Part shown: one piece after another, positions 23,101 to 35,742 of the stretch
Layout of the letters: every line of letters starts with the position of its first letter
How positions within the stretch are numbered: position 1 is the first letter of the stretch
Source: Boswellia sacra
Taxonomy: Eukaryota; Streptophyta; Magnoliopsida; Sapindales; Burseraceae
Assembly: GCA_013180625.2 (NCBI GenBank)
Contig: SNVD02012237.1
Span: 248,001 to 312,000, forward strand
Direction of reading: 5' to 3'
DNA length: 64,000 nt
The notes under the pieces: model-generated
Database searches by the model: none
The model's input: the letters and a program-made list of their open reading frames with translations, nothing else
Told to the model about the DNA's origin: nothing
Position numbers and translations under genes: made by a program

Positions 23101-24187
23101 AAGGCAATGGTACAAGAAGTTTGACTCCTTCATGGTGAGTCATGGTTACAAAAGAACCGCTGCAGACCAATGCGTCTACTTTCAGAAACTTCCAGGTGGA
23201 GACTTTGTTGCATTAATGTTATATGTGGACGACATGTTGATCGTCGGAAAAGATGCAACAAGAATAAAGCAGCTGAAGAATGAACTATAAAAAACCTTCG
23301 ATATGAAGGACTTGGGACCAGCTCAGCAAATCTTGGGGATGCACATCCGTCGAGACAGAAAACAAAAGAAATTATGGCTGTCTCAGGAGAAATATGTTGA
23401 ACAGGTAATTCAAAGGTTCAACATGGATAGTGCTAAGCCAGTTAGTGTACCACTGGCTAATCATTTCAAGCTGAGCAAGAGATCATGTCCCTCATCCAAG
23501 AAAGAGATAGAGGACATGGCGTCGGTACCCTATTCTTCTGCTGTAGGAAGTTTGATGTATGCCATGGTGTGTACAAGGCCAGATATTGCTCATGCTGTCG
23601 GAGTCGTGAGCAGATTTCTTTCCAATCCAGGGAAAGAACATTGGGAGGCAGTCAAGTGGATTCTCAGATACCTTAAAGGTACTTCGAAGATATGCTTGTG
23701 TTACGGGGGAGCTGATCCAATCTTGGAAGGCTATACAGATTCAGATATGGCCGGAGAACCTGACAGTAGGAAATCTACATCAGGTTTTGTTTACACTTTT
23801 GCAGGGGGAGCTGTATCATGGCAGTCAAGACTACAGAAGTGTGTTGCGCTATCCACGACAGAGGCAGAATACATTGCCGCAGCGGAAGCTGGAAAAGAAA
23901 TGTTGTGGCTGAAGCGGTTTCTCCAAGAACTTGGGATTGAGCAAAAGGAATACAAAGTACACTGTGACAGTCAAAGTGCTCTGGATTTGAGCAAGAACTC
24001 AGTGTACCATTCTCGAACGAAGCATATTGACATCCGCTATCATTGGATACGAGAGGTGATGGACAAGCAACTGTTGAAACTAGTGAAGATCCATACTAAA
24101 GAGAATCCAGCTGACATGTTAACAAAAGTGGTCACCAGAGACAAGCTAGAACTATGCAGAGACATAGTTGGATTAGAAGCTGTCTAA
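20200..24187 (+). pseudogene. copia gag-pol polyprotein, broken
   Basis: Order: gag from ATG 20200 with UBN2 region, RS-rich stretch and CCHC knuckle (CYNCGKEGHLKRNC, about 20908-20950). Then protease (WVIDTAASCHV, about 21082), GAG-pre (LWHKRLGHMG), integrase with D (HSDVCGPLE), D (RSDNGGEY) and E (GVAERMNR). Then RT (TAFLHGDLHEEIYM and YVDDMLIVG) and RNase H (TDSDMAGEPDSRKSTSG, TTEAEYIAA) to 24187. Lesions: one-base losses near 21298, 21409 and 22030, a one-base gain near 21601, and TAA stops at 23024-23026 (after MEQP) and 23288-23290 (after KNEL). Catalytic residues of integrase, RT and RNase H are retained in pieces. Gag plus protease is the only long intact frame (366 residues), so this copy might still supply gag. 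The lineage looks Tork/Tnt1-like. Confidence 0.93.
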
Positions 24188-24233
24188 TTACTTTTGTTGT
24201 TACTCCCTTTCACATGGGATGGAGGGGGAGAAT

Positions 24234-24633
24234 TGATGAGCTCATGCATGACATGCATGAGTTCTAGAATTCTGCTGAGCTCATGCATGACATGCATGGC
24301 TTCCAGAATCCCTCCCATGTGAATGCATTGAGAGTCAAATTAGTTAGGCACCTCCAATTTTGAAAATCAAAGGAAGTAGCCAAATTTGATTTGAATTTGT
24401 ATGCAGAATTTTCCCTATAAATATGGGACGAATTCTGCCTTGTTTAAGCATCACAGAGATTCCAGAGAGAGTCCAGAGTCTAAACCAGAGAGTTTAGGAT
24501 TAAGAGAGAGAGCCAGGAGAGCTCCAGAAATTTTAGGGGAGTTTTTGTATAATTCTTGTACATTAATTTTCTCTGTTAATACAAGTAATTTTTCTCCCAA
24601 ATTCTGTTCTGAGTTGATCATTACATCCCAACA
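24234..24633 (+). repeat. 3' LTR of the young copia element
   Basis: 400 bases, preceded by the polypurine tract and followed by the ATTTA duplication. See the 5' LTR for differences. Confidence 0.95.
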
Positions 24634-24638
24634 ATTTA

Positions 24639-25095
24639 TTGGCCAGGATTAGGTATCAATTACGCAAGTTTAACTCAGATTCAACCATATACATGCATAT
24701 GCAATAATATCTCTTGGTTCATATTGAAAGCTGTATATTCTCATTCGAAGTTGCAAGTTTCTGAAGTAAGAGATTAGATTTCCTATTTTGATCGATCGAT
24801 CTTTAATCTGTTGTTCTCCTAGAGAAGTGCACCCATCATGATCCAAAGGCTGTAAGTGATCCGATAAATATTAATAGGCCAATAGCCTAGCTGAATTCTT
24901 CTAGTTATTATGCATGATTTCCTGATATCTTAAACAATATTAATTTTTACATGATTGATATCATATTGTAGGTATTGAATGACAAAACATTTGAAATCAT
25001 TGCTTTGTGATGGGTGTTCACGCGGGACAATTAGGAACGTCCCCACCGTGCTTAATCAAATTGAGGCTTGGCGTGCATGTGAGGAGGAGGAAGAT
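24639..25095 (+). pseudogene. CHX18: CHX antiporter pseudogene relic
   Basis: Three short collinear matches to the CHX gene. The leader: GAAGTAAGAGATTAGATTTC near 24757 versus GAAGTAAGAGATTAGACTTT near 50329, with AGGATTAGGTATCAATTACG versus AGGATTAGGGATCAGTTGCG. The intron 2/exon 3 junction: TTGTAGGTATTGAATGACAA near 24968 versus TTGCAGGTATTGAATGATCA near 51882. Within exon 3: GTCCCCACCGTGCTTAATCA near 25040 versus ATCCCCACAGTGCTTAATCT near 52080. Exons 1 and 2 and most of exon 3 are deleted. The young copia element at 19001-24633 split the upstream part. Confidence 0.75.
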
Positions 25096-25775
25096 ATATA
25101 TGCGCAATGAGGAGACCAACATTTGATCTTTTCTCCTTAATATTGTTCTGTGCTTGTAGTCTTCGCTGGTTCTTTTATTGGGCTTGTATGCCGCCATGAC
25201 TAAGGGTGTTGTCGTACATGCTGAAGAGCAGCCATTAGAAATATAATTCCAAATGGTAATTTGATCATTCTATATATACCTGCAATATCAATACCGTAAA
25301 AATGTTTTAAGGAAATCCAACATACCAAATAGAACAATTGGGCAAAGCAACCAGCCCATTTCTGTTAGGTGATCACTACTTTTGCGTAATGTATTAGTGT
25401 CAAGTGAAAGAAATGTAAATGATAATGTGTTTGGCTATAATAATAAATAAAATTGGTGACAAAAATAAATAGTTGAAAACTAAACAAATTTACTATTTGT
25501 CTCTAGTTTTATTTAAATAATAGTAGTTTGCTTGTGTTTAGTTCATATGAGGCCTGCTCGGTACTCAAGTATGCAACTTGTTTTGCCTTTGACTTTGTTT
25601 ATAAACTTATATATCCGTTGATTTTTTACACTAGTTCTGTTGGAATTGGACTTTATTAATATTGATGATTTGATAAACATAATGCTATATGTTATGCTGT
25701 GAGAAGGATCAAAGATCTGGCCGGCTGACAAATTATAACTATTTTAAAATAATACATTTTAATGCAATTCTTTCC

Positions 25776-25815
<40 letters not shown>

Positions 25816-27299
25816 TAAATAATTAATTTTGTTTTTTATTAATCCAGAATAAACTCTATACAGTGAGGGATTCCAAGAGGTAAAAAAAAAAAAAAAATAG
25901 GTGACTGATACTATGATACATGGGGTGGGACTATTTATGCCCATAAAAATACTTAAAAACATGGATAAAATTTTTAAAAGAATTATTATTCTATTAGAGA
26001 ATAAAATATTAAAATTAAATCTCCATCTACAAGATTAAGCTTTGTAGAAAAGTAACAAATTTAATATGCTTTCGGAGTCCCTTTTGTCTCATTTAAAAAA
26101 ATCAATCCCTAATTGTCGCCGCCTTTCTTATCCAATGTTTCCCAATTCAGCAATCCCCAACTGGCTTGCCTTCCAACTGAAAATGAAAATTTAAATAATT
26201 GACTGCACATTTGATGAACACCTGGCTTATTGCTATTTGCTAATATAGTATACGATGACACTTGGCTCAACTTGGTACAATGGTGGCGACATTTGTGTCA
26301 TGCATGAATTGCGTTTATGACAAAACTAGCAACAAGTCAGTGACAACGTAAGGTTTCAAATTCAGAAGCTTCTTCCAACTGTCTCACCCAACCCAATTTT
26401 GTTTTTGTAAATCAATAAATATTCGCATATTTCTAATCATTATAAATAATATCTATTGTAATGACAAATAAATCAGAGAATTAGGGATAAAGATATAAGC
26501 AGTTCCATTTTATTTGTTTATTTATTTTGCAATAAAAGGGTTAGACTATGTAATTTAGTTCTTTTTTCTTTAATTTCTAATGCAAATTTGTAGCACTGTT
26601 TCATTATAATCCAACAACTTAAAATTTGATAGATTCACATAGAAAATAATTATCTTTTAATTCTTTTTCAAATCATCGATTGCATTAGATTAATTGCTGT
26701 AAAAAATTTAGGACATGAAAGCTCCACAAAAATAAAGTAAATTAACATGCCAAGTAATAATAGGGGAATGATAAATGACAATGATGTGCGAAAACTCATC
26801 ATAGAAGATACTGACTGTTATGACGTTGATTAAAAAGGACTCAACTCATTTTCGATTAGAATGTTTTCTACTACACTAGCTAATGGAAATTAACCCTTCT
26901 ATGCTGTTCATACAACTCAATATGGACAAAAGTCTGTGCTTTCGTGTCGCAACTCAGAGGAAATTAACTATTTGAAGTTGACAAGGACTTGCATCAATCG
27001 GACAGTTTGCTGTATGAACTTTGATGCTTATAACGTACACTTTTTGTTTTTCCTTGCAGTTTGACTGTAGTTATCCGAAACTTTTGCGTGCAAAGATGGG
27101 AGCTTCGATTTCAGGGTTTTGCTTGGCAAATTGCAAGAAGGTGCAAGCCAGCTTTTAAGTTGGTTCAAAAGCAGAACAACAGAATTCTAATTTACGTCGG
27201 AAACGAAGAAAGTGCATGGAACGAGACACACGTTGGTACGTAATTTGTCAAGGAATAGATAGGAATTAGAGTCATTACAAGATTATGTCCCAACCTGAC
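25096..27299. other. AT-rich intergenic DNA
   Basis: No gene recognised. Contains a long TA run near 25779-25811 and a poly-A run near 25880. Short open frames (for example at 27061-27243) show no family signature. Confidence 0.45.
25779..25811. repeat. TA microsatellite
   Basis: About 16 TA units; a similar TA tract lies at about 27806-27842. Confidence 0.9.
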
Positions 27300-27803
27300 T
27301 AGGGATGGTAAAATCCGGATGCGGGTGTGGGTTTCGCATTTCCGCACCCGGACCGGATTATGTGTTGTCCTCCCCGGTCACCCGATTTTTCCCAGAATTT
27401 TTGTATGCGGTGCAGGCGCGAGTTTCCCCAGATATGCAATTTCCCTCCCCGCACCTGGATTTTACCCGGAATAAATCCCTGGATTTTCCCGATTTGTGAA
27501 TGACTTTTTTTGTTAGACTGGGTTGCACAAATTTCTTTTAAACTTTTTTGGGCTGACTAATCTAATGCAATGCTTAAGTCCATTCAGGCTCTTTATTTGA
27601 ATTTTTTTTAGGCGCTTTTAAAATTATATTACAAAAGCCCAAAATATTTTACAAATGCGATAATGTTAGATGTTAATTTTAAATTATTATAAGAAAATTG
27701 ATTTCAATTTATTTACTTATTTTTTTTACTAGTAAAATATATTAGGGTGTGAATTTAACATTTTTCAGTTTTTTAACACTAGTACATGACAAATATAACA
27801 TAT

Positions 27804-27846
<43 letters not shown>

Positions 27847-28020
27847 AATTTTTTAAAATATGTTATATTATCCTGTGCAGGTGTGGGGCAAGGAGGGTGT
27901 ATACCGCACCCAAATTAAATTTGCAAAACTTCACCTATCCCCACATTTTAATTAACACCGCAAATTCGGGGAAAATTATCCCCAAAAAATCCTTTGAAAA
28001 TCTGGTTATCCACATAAGCC
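27300..28020. repeat. Possible decayed non-autonomous DNA transposon
   Basis: Starts CTAGGGATGGTAAAATCCGG and is rich in CCGG/CCCG phrases (GCACCCGGACCGGATT). The far side near 27890-28000 has CGCACCC, TATCCCCAC and CGGGGAAAATTATCCCC. Plant hAT-type MITEs often begin with AGGGGTGGCAAA and carry CGGGTC-rich subterminal repeats, which this resembles. I could not fix clear terminal repeats or an 8-bp duplication. Confidence 0.3.
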
Positions 28021-28404
28021 GGCGTTTTTTTTTTTTAATCCCTAAATCTGAAAAAGATAAATCGCAATACAGTGAGTGGAATTAGCTAAAGCTATTAGAA
28101 TTGCCCCACATGGGCCACGTCCAATTTACAGTAATGCAAAGTCAGCTGCAATTTCTATGCCTTTTTGACCTTTTCACTAAGTTGAGGAAAGGTCAAAGCA
28201 TCTTTCACTCAATGAGCTTATCTTAAGAGACTTCTAGGCTTTTATCTCTTGTGCAAATAAAAAGTAGGGTGACAATTTGGTTACTATATGCAAACATGAT
28301 ACAAAGACGACACGAATATGATACACTATTAATAAATAAGTCAAATTTATGTAAAAGGTATTCAACACGTCAATCTGTTTAATGACACGAATAGTTAAAC
28401 AGAC

Positions 28405-30954
28405 TGTCAGAACCTATACTGGATATACAAAATATAGCATTTATACAGTCATTTAAATATGAATTCTGTTGTTTTTTTTAAAAAATTAATATGAGTATCA
28501 CACAAAACAGAGTTTATAATCACAGCCAAACCATTTCACTGTATATAGATACATTCAAAAATCAAAAGAATCCTACAGTATGGCTATGATAATCTAGGCA
28601 GCGGTCTATGGTTGCCAAGGGAACTCTGCCGATAATGCCAAAAGTCCTCCATCCAAAAACTCAATCTACTGCTCACTTGAGGCATACAACAACTTCAGTG
28701 AGTAAAACTCAGTAAGTAAGCTAAGTGAATATACAGCAATAAACAATAACAATAGAATTCAGTCCATAGTATGAAACTATCCATTTCTAACTACACAAGC
28801 ATTAGCTAACTTGTTAGAGAAGGAATGCCCTCGAGTTCACTTCGGTTACATTTGCGCTCCCGCACTAATTTTCTGTCTAGACCTCTGTAGGTCGATTCAA
28901 TCTCACATAAGTGAGTTCACATTTCTCTACTCATTGCCTTTTCATGTACAACCACAATCACATAATAAGGAAGCTTCCACAGTATCAGTTACAGTCACCT
29001 AGGGGAAAAGGCTCTCTAATCAAGGTAGGACTTTTCATTTCACAGTCAATTCCCATATAATAGCTCAAGGCTAGTCTGACAATCTGGATGATACCGGGTC
29101 TATGCTACCGAATCTCGTCTAGAGAAACACATAGTCCAGACCTCCCCTAAAGCCATGGGAGTACGGAACGCTTAAGGCTAGTCTGACAATCCGGGTGATA
29201 CCGGGCCCATACTACCAAATCTCATCTAGAGAAACACATGGTCTAGACCTCCCCTTAAGCCGTGGAACAGTACATAACAGCACGAATACATTTAGATGCC
29301 GACACTTGAAATAGCTCGAGACTAGTCTGACAATTCGGGTGATACCAGGCCCACGCTACTGAATCTCGTCTTGAGAAACACTTGGTCTAAACCTCCCCTC
29401 AAGCTATGAGAGCTAAACTTCCTAGGTCTTAACATGCCAATCACGTTTCACCATTCACAATCAGTCACACATAAAAGTAGCTCGATATCAGCCTTCTAGA
29501 ACAGTCACAATATCTCATATTCAAGCATCAAGGTGCTAACAATTAACAGTATTACAATCCACAAAATTACATATATATAGTACACAATTTATTGTGGCCT
29601 TAGAATAGTTAGCTTACTTACCTTGCACAGCTGCTTTTCAATACTTGTGATTGACCTAAAAATAAAACAAAAATCTCTTTTTAGGTCACCATACACTTGT
29701 AAAACATTTCTCCTTTTTGGCTCTATTTCTATACTTACTTTGACAAACAATTCACAACAACAATTATCTACTTCCAAAATTCACACAATTGGGTGGACAT
29801 CTTTTACACACATACCTCATGTCTCCTTAAAATTTTTAGAGCCAATTGGGGTCATTTGGCCACTCAAAATAATCAAATTCGTTACCTCAACAATTCTGCC
29901 ATTGCATTCGTTTCACTGAACAGTATAGACTTAAAAATTTGTAGGAATATGCAATCCTACTCAATTGGCTATATATAACACATATATATACCTCCATACC
30001 AAAAACCATGGCTTTTCAAGGGGTTTAAGTCATTCAAACCCAATTATTTCTAGCTACCCTATTTTGGAAACTAAAAATTCCAGTTTTATCAAGCCAACTT
30101 CAAAAATTCATAACAATTCATACAGAGCTTCAATCTTAGTGAAAATTTACAGTCTCATATCTAACACATAAAAATACTTGCATACCAAAAATCAGGTAAT
30201 TTTATGAAGATTTGGACCTTCAACTAAAATCGTCTTCCCCTACTCTGTTCTAAGACAGGGGAAATGTGCAATTCCATACCAGAAGTTCAAAAATTCATTG
30301 CAATTCACATACTTCGAATTTTTTAGTGAATCAAATTTATATACACTCCTGGACATGTCTATTTTCATCCATAAAAATTTCAGAACGAGAAATGTCCCCC
30401 TGATTTTTGGTAATTTTCGGAACATGCACTGCTCAGTGCAAACAAAAATTCCAGGATTGAACTAAACTCTCATTTCTAGCTTATATCTTCATCTCCTTAC
30501 TTAGATGCATTCAAAACTCATTCAAATTCATGTTTCCACACAATTTTTCCAGCAGCACAAACAACTCACATACTCACATCACAAACCAAAAAAAAATCTT
30601 GCAAATACATACACAATACCACAAGAATTCTAAAGTAGAGAGGAGTTCTTACCACTTTCTTGCTTGAATTCTTGGTAAAATTGTGTGTGTGTGGACCTTA
30701 GAGAGAGTAAAGAGCTGGAAACGTGAGTTGGTAAGCTAGAATGGAAGAATTCTAGAATTTTTCTCATTTTATAGATAAAAACAAGGCAAAATTTCCGTTT
30801 AGGGCTCTCTCTCCCTTCCTCATTACCATAAAACCAACCATCTCTCATCTATTACACTACAAATCCAATTCATAACTAACACATTAATACATATCGTTAC
30901 ACATGTAACACAACACATACTATAATGTATATTACAAAAACTTAGGATATTACA
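28405..30954 (-). repeat. 3' LTR (left) of the chromovirus, with internal repeats
   Basis: About 2550 bases. It contains three diverged tandem copies of a block beginning GGCTAGTCTGACAATC at about 29069, 29175 and 29320. These include TCTAGAGAAACACATGGTC-type phrases and CAGACCTCCCCT. The many short open frames in it are not genes. Confidence 0.92.
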
Positions 30955-30999
30955 ACTCTCCCCCCCTCAAAAGAATTTCATCCCCGAAATTCACCATGA

Positions 31000-33900
31000 T
31001 CATTCGAATAGAGAGGGGTATTTGGTATGCATCTCCTCCTCTAATCCCCAAGTTGCTTCCTTTATGGAGTGATTTCCCCAATGTACTTTCACCAATGGTA
31101 TGTTCCTCTTCTGAAGTCTATGCTCTTTGCGATCTATGATTCGAATCGGTCTCTCCTCATATGTAAGATCGGCTCTTAACTCTGGAAGTTCGAAACTCAG
31201 CACATGGGTTGGATCGAGAACATACTTCCTTAACATGGAGACATGAAAGACATCATGCACTCTAGACAACGAAGGTGGTAAGGCAAGTTTATATGCTGCC
31301 TCTCCAATCCTTTCCAAAATCTCATAAGGGCTAATATACCTTGGACTTAATTTTCCTTTCCTTCCAAATCGCATCACTCCCTTCATAGGGGCAACTTTAA
31401 GGAACATTATCTCCTGCTGCAAATTCTAACTTCTTCCTTCGTTGATCAGCATAACTCTTCTTTCTACTCTGAGTTGCATTCATTCTGTCCTTCACTTTTC
31501 GGATGATATCACATGTTTGATATACAATTTCGGGCCCAAGTATCTTTCTTTCACCAACCTCATCCCAATGGATGGGTGATCTACACTTCCTCCCATACAA
31601 GGCTTCATAAGGGGCCATTCCTATTGTGGATTGATAGCTGTTGCTGTATGCAAATTCAACCAAAGTCAAGTGTCTGTCCCAGCTATCCTTGAAGTCCAAC
31701 ACATAGGCTCTAAGCATATCTTCCAGAATCTGGATGGTCCTTTCCGACTGACCATCTGTTTGAGGATGAAAAGCCGTGCTGAACTTTAGTTTAGTGCCCA
31801 AAGCCTTATGTAAACTTTTTTAGAATTGGGAGGTGAATCTTGGGTCCCGATCCGAAACAATAGATACCGGCACTCCATGTAGTCTGAGAATCTCATCTAC
31901 ATAGAGTTGGGCATATCTGTCTATAGTGAAGGTAGTGCGCACAGGAAGAAAATGCACTGATTTCGTCAACCGGTCCACAATCACCCAAATTGCATCACAT
32001 CCATTCCTAGTCCTCGGTAGACCCACAACAAAATCTATAGTGATGTGTTCCCATTTCCATTCCGATATTGATAATGGATTAAGTAATCCCGATGGCCTTT
32101 GATGTTCAACTTTAACTTGTTGGCAAACTAAGCATTGTTCAACAAATTGAGCTATTTCCTTCTTCATACCAACCCACCAGTAGTTATTCCGGAGATCCCT
32201 ATACATCTTTGTACAGCCAGGATACATCGAATAAGGAGAATTATGTGCTTCATTCAACATTTCTCGTTTCAATTCTATCACATTAGGCACACACAATCTT
32301 CCTTCGAAGTATAAGACTCCGTCGGAGGAGATAACAAAACCTTGCTCTTTCCCAATGAAACTTCTTCCATCACTTTCTTCAAAAAGGCATCTTCACATTG
32401 ACTCTTCTTGATCTTCTTAATAATGGTGGGTTGCACGATCAATGAAGCCAAGTGTAGGCCTTCATTCGGTTGAACAATCTCAATAGCCAATTTCTCCAGA
32501 TCTTGCATTATTGACCATTGTGTGGAAATTAGAGCAGCCATATGTCTAGAAGACTTCTGACTCAAGGCATCCGCCACCACATTCGCTTTTCCAGGATGAT
32601 AGTTAATGACACAACCATAATCTTTGACCAATTCAAGCCATCGCCTTTGCCTCATATTTAATTCCTTCTGAGTGAAGAAATATTTAAGGCTCTTATGGTC
32701 GTTATAGATCTCACATCTTGCTCCGTATAAGTAATGCCTCCAAATGTTCAATGCAAACACCACTGCTGCTAGTTCTAGATCATGGGTAGGGTAATTCTTC
32801 TCATAGTCCTTCAATTGTCGAGATGCATATGCTATAACCTTGCCATTTTGCATCAAAACATACCCCAACCCGTTCTTAGAAGCATCACTGTATATCACAA
32901 ATCCCTCTGAACCAGAAGGAATGGTCAGTACTGGAGCTGTCACTAATCGATTCTTGAGTTCCTGGAAACTCTTTTCATAGTCTTCCGCCATACAAAAGCT
33001 ATATTCTTCCTGGTCAATTGTGTTAAGGGCGAGGCTATCTTGGAAAAGCCTTCAACAAATCTCCTATAGTATCTAGCCAATCCTAGAAAGCTACGCACTT
33101 CAGTTACATTAGTTGCTCTCGGCCACTTCACAATAGCTTCCACTTTGTTTGGGTCTACTGAGATCCCATCACCTAAAATAATATGACCCAAGAAGGAAAT
33201 CTGATTGAGCCAAAACTCGTATTTCTTGAATTTGGCATATAGTTTCTTCTCTCTTAATAGCTGTAACACCCTCCTCAAATGCTCTTCGTGCTCTTCAGAA
33301 TTCTTAGAATACACCAAAATATCATCAATAAACACAATGACAAATTTATCCAAGAATTCCTTGAAAACACGGTTCATAAGATCCATAAAACTAGCTGGAG
33401 CATTCCTGAGTCCAAAAGGCATCACCAAGAATTTTATAGTGCCCATACCTCATTCGAAAAGCAGTCTTGGAAATGTCTTCCTTTCTAATCTTTAACTGAT
33501 GGTATCCGGATCAAAGATCAATCTTAGAAAACACACTTGCTTCATGCAACTGATTGAGTAGATCATCAATCCTTGGAAGTGGATACTTGTTCTTTATAGT
33601 CACCCGATTCAACTTACGATAATCAATGCACAATCTCATTGTCCCATCCTTTTTCTTTACAAATAGAACTGGTGCTCCCCAAGGTGAGACATCGGGATGG
33701 ATGAAACCCTTATCCAGTAACCGCTCCTTCAGTTCCTTAAGTTCTATTGGTGACATCCAATATGGAACTTTGGATATAGGAGTGGTTCCTGGTAAAAGAT
33801 CGATAGTGAACTCAATCTGTCGATCGGGAGGGAGTTCGGGTAAGTCTTCTAAAAATACATCTATAAATTCATTTACCACTGGAATGTTCTGAATACTCTT

Positions 33901-35505
33901 TCCTTCCTCCGGTGTTTCCATAACACAAGCTAAGAAACCCATACATCCCTTCCGAAGGAACTTTTGAGCTTTCAAGGCTAAGACAATCCGTGGCAATGAA
34001 ATTATATCCGCTTTGACAAAACTGCATTCCATTCCGAATGGAGTATGAAATACCACTTTCCTCTCAAAACATTTAACATCTGCACAATATTTAGATAGCC
34101 AATCCATACCCAGAATCACATTGAAATCCCGCATCTCCAAGATGATTAGATTGGCCTCTAACTCTTGGCTGTCTATTTTGATCGAGCAGGATTTAAACTC
34201 TTCTCTAGCACACAATGCCATCCCCGAAGGAGTAGAGACGCACATCTCAACCTCCATAATTGAAGGCTTTACCTCCACTTTATGAGCAAAAGTACAAGAC
34301 ATAAAGGAATGAGTAGCACCCAAATCAAACAATACATGAGCATTATGACCAAGAACAGAGATAATACCAGAAACAACTGATGGAGCCTCTCGTGCTTCAG
34401 CGGTGGTGATGGCATAGACTTTTCCTTAAGCTCGTGGTTCTCTACCCGGTGCATTTTGAACTCTACCAGGAGCAATTGGAGCTTGACTGGCTTCAGGACA
34501 CGATGCAACAAAGTGTCCGATTTTTTCACATCGGAAGCACGCTTCAGTCTTGAAATGACACATTCCTTCATGTGGTCTGTGGCATGTGTCACATACAAGA
34601 AATTCTTTCCTACCCATATTTTGCTTCTTCTTTCCCTTGACTCTCTCGAACCGTTTGCTATTGTTCCTCCATGGCTTCTTTGGTTGAGAACCAGAACCCT
34701 CTTCATTAGGCTTGCCAGCTTCAGTCATTTCTTCATCTCTGGCCAATATCTGAGCCTTCCTCAGCACTGCACTATAGCTTTTCAATTCTAGGACTGCCAC
34801 GTGCCTTCAAATTTCGGGTTTCAGGCCTCTCTCAAAGAACTTGGCTTTCTCCTCTTCCGTGTTGATGAAGTGTGAAGCAAATCTAGAGAGAGCCTCGAAC
34901 TTCCTTTCATATTCTGTGAGGGACATGGACCCGTGAGTTAACTGTACAAATTCAGTAATCTTCTCATTCTTCAATGATTGACGGAAGTACTTGTCGTAAA
35001 ACAACTCTTTAAACTGGGCCCAAGTAAGCACTCCATCTTCCCCAGTGTGAGCTCTCTTGGTCATTTCCCACCAGTAACTTGCACTACCCTTTAGCATAAA
35101 AGTAGCGCATGTGAGCCGTTGTGCGTCTGTACACCCCATAAGCTCGATTTTCTCCATTTCATCAACCCATTCTTTTGCAGCCAATGGGTCTGTTGAGCCT
35201 GCAAAGGATGGAGGGTTAAGTCTTCGAAACTGATCCACTACTTGTATATTTTCAGAAGTGGTGGTAGAACTAGGTTGTGCAGCCTCTCGTCTCACATCTG
35301 TCAGAATTTGCACCAACTCTTGGACTGTAGTGTCCTGAGCCCGTGAGCTGCTATTAGTTCTAGCCTGCCTCTTCGGTCTTCTATTTTTGACCAAAGTAGG
35401 TTCATCCAGCTCTGAAGTTCGTCTCATTCTGGATGTGGAGCTAACCCTCCTCATTTCCTTCATAGTGGGGTTATCGGCTCTCTTAGGTCGTCCGGGTTGA
35501 GACAT
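31000..35505 (-). pseudogene. gypsy gag-pol polyprotein, broken
   Basis: Gag from ATG 35503-35505 (MSQPGRPKR), with the retrotransposon-gag pattern near 35000-35200 (SASYWWEMTKR, FKELFYDKYF) and a CCHC knuckle (CFRCEKIGHFVASC) near 34510. Protease: FDLGATHSF near 34325, where the usual D-S/T-G has Leu at the second position. [13 protein letters not shown] near 33630 and FIDDILVYS near 33330. RNase [12 protein letters not shown] near 32910. Integrase: zinc finger with second His changed (PYSMYPG), then ITIDFVVGLP, SDRDPRF and GQSERTIQ. C-terminal chromodomain-like end (VKVHWGNHSIKEATW) to 31000. Stops at 34807-34809, 34426-34428, 33511-33513 and 31820-31822; frameshifts near 33440, 32985, 32285 and 31410. 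Not functional. Confidence 0.93.
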
Positions 35506-35742
35506 GACTATCAATTCTGATCATCAGAACATAATAAGGCACCATATAATAACAATACTAATAATAATAATAATAATAATTAGTGCAACTCATCAGATAC
35601 AACCATTTTAGAGATTTCAATATGGAAATCAAACAATTATCAATCTTACTTACTGTGGAGGATTTGGCATGGACTTGGTTCCCTTGACCGCTTGCAACAA
35701 AAGTGTCTACAGAATCTTAAACCTATGCTCTGATACCACTAC

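Larger units (their letters stand above)
19001..24633 (+). mobile_element. Full-length Ty1/copia retrotransposon, TSD ATTTA
   Basis: Two 400-bp LTRs (19001-19400, 24234-24633) start TGATGAGCTC and end CCCAACA. Target duplication ATTTA is at 18996-19000 and 24634-24638. The primer-binding site TGGTATCAGAGC (19403-19414) and polypurine tract GGAGGGGGAG (24221-24230) are intact. The LTRs differ at only two positions by eye, so insertion was recent. The gag-pol has several single-base indels and stops, so this copy cannot encode a full polyprotein. It interrupts the leader of a CHX relic. Confidence 0.97.

Noticed and set aside
25779..25811. TA runs (also 27806-27842 and about 50283-50303) as possible origins or promoters
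   Set aside because: Plain microsatellites, common in plant intergenic DNA; nothing else supports function.
27061..27243. 60-residue frame with RWELRFQGFAWQIARRCK
   Set aside because: No recognisable family, isolated in AT-rich DNA. Could be chance.
28811..30848. Several 60-98 residue frames in the gypsy LTRs, repeated at 36869-38202 and 43018-43628
   Set aside because: They recur because the LTR is repeated; none has a domain or conserved start context.
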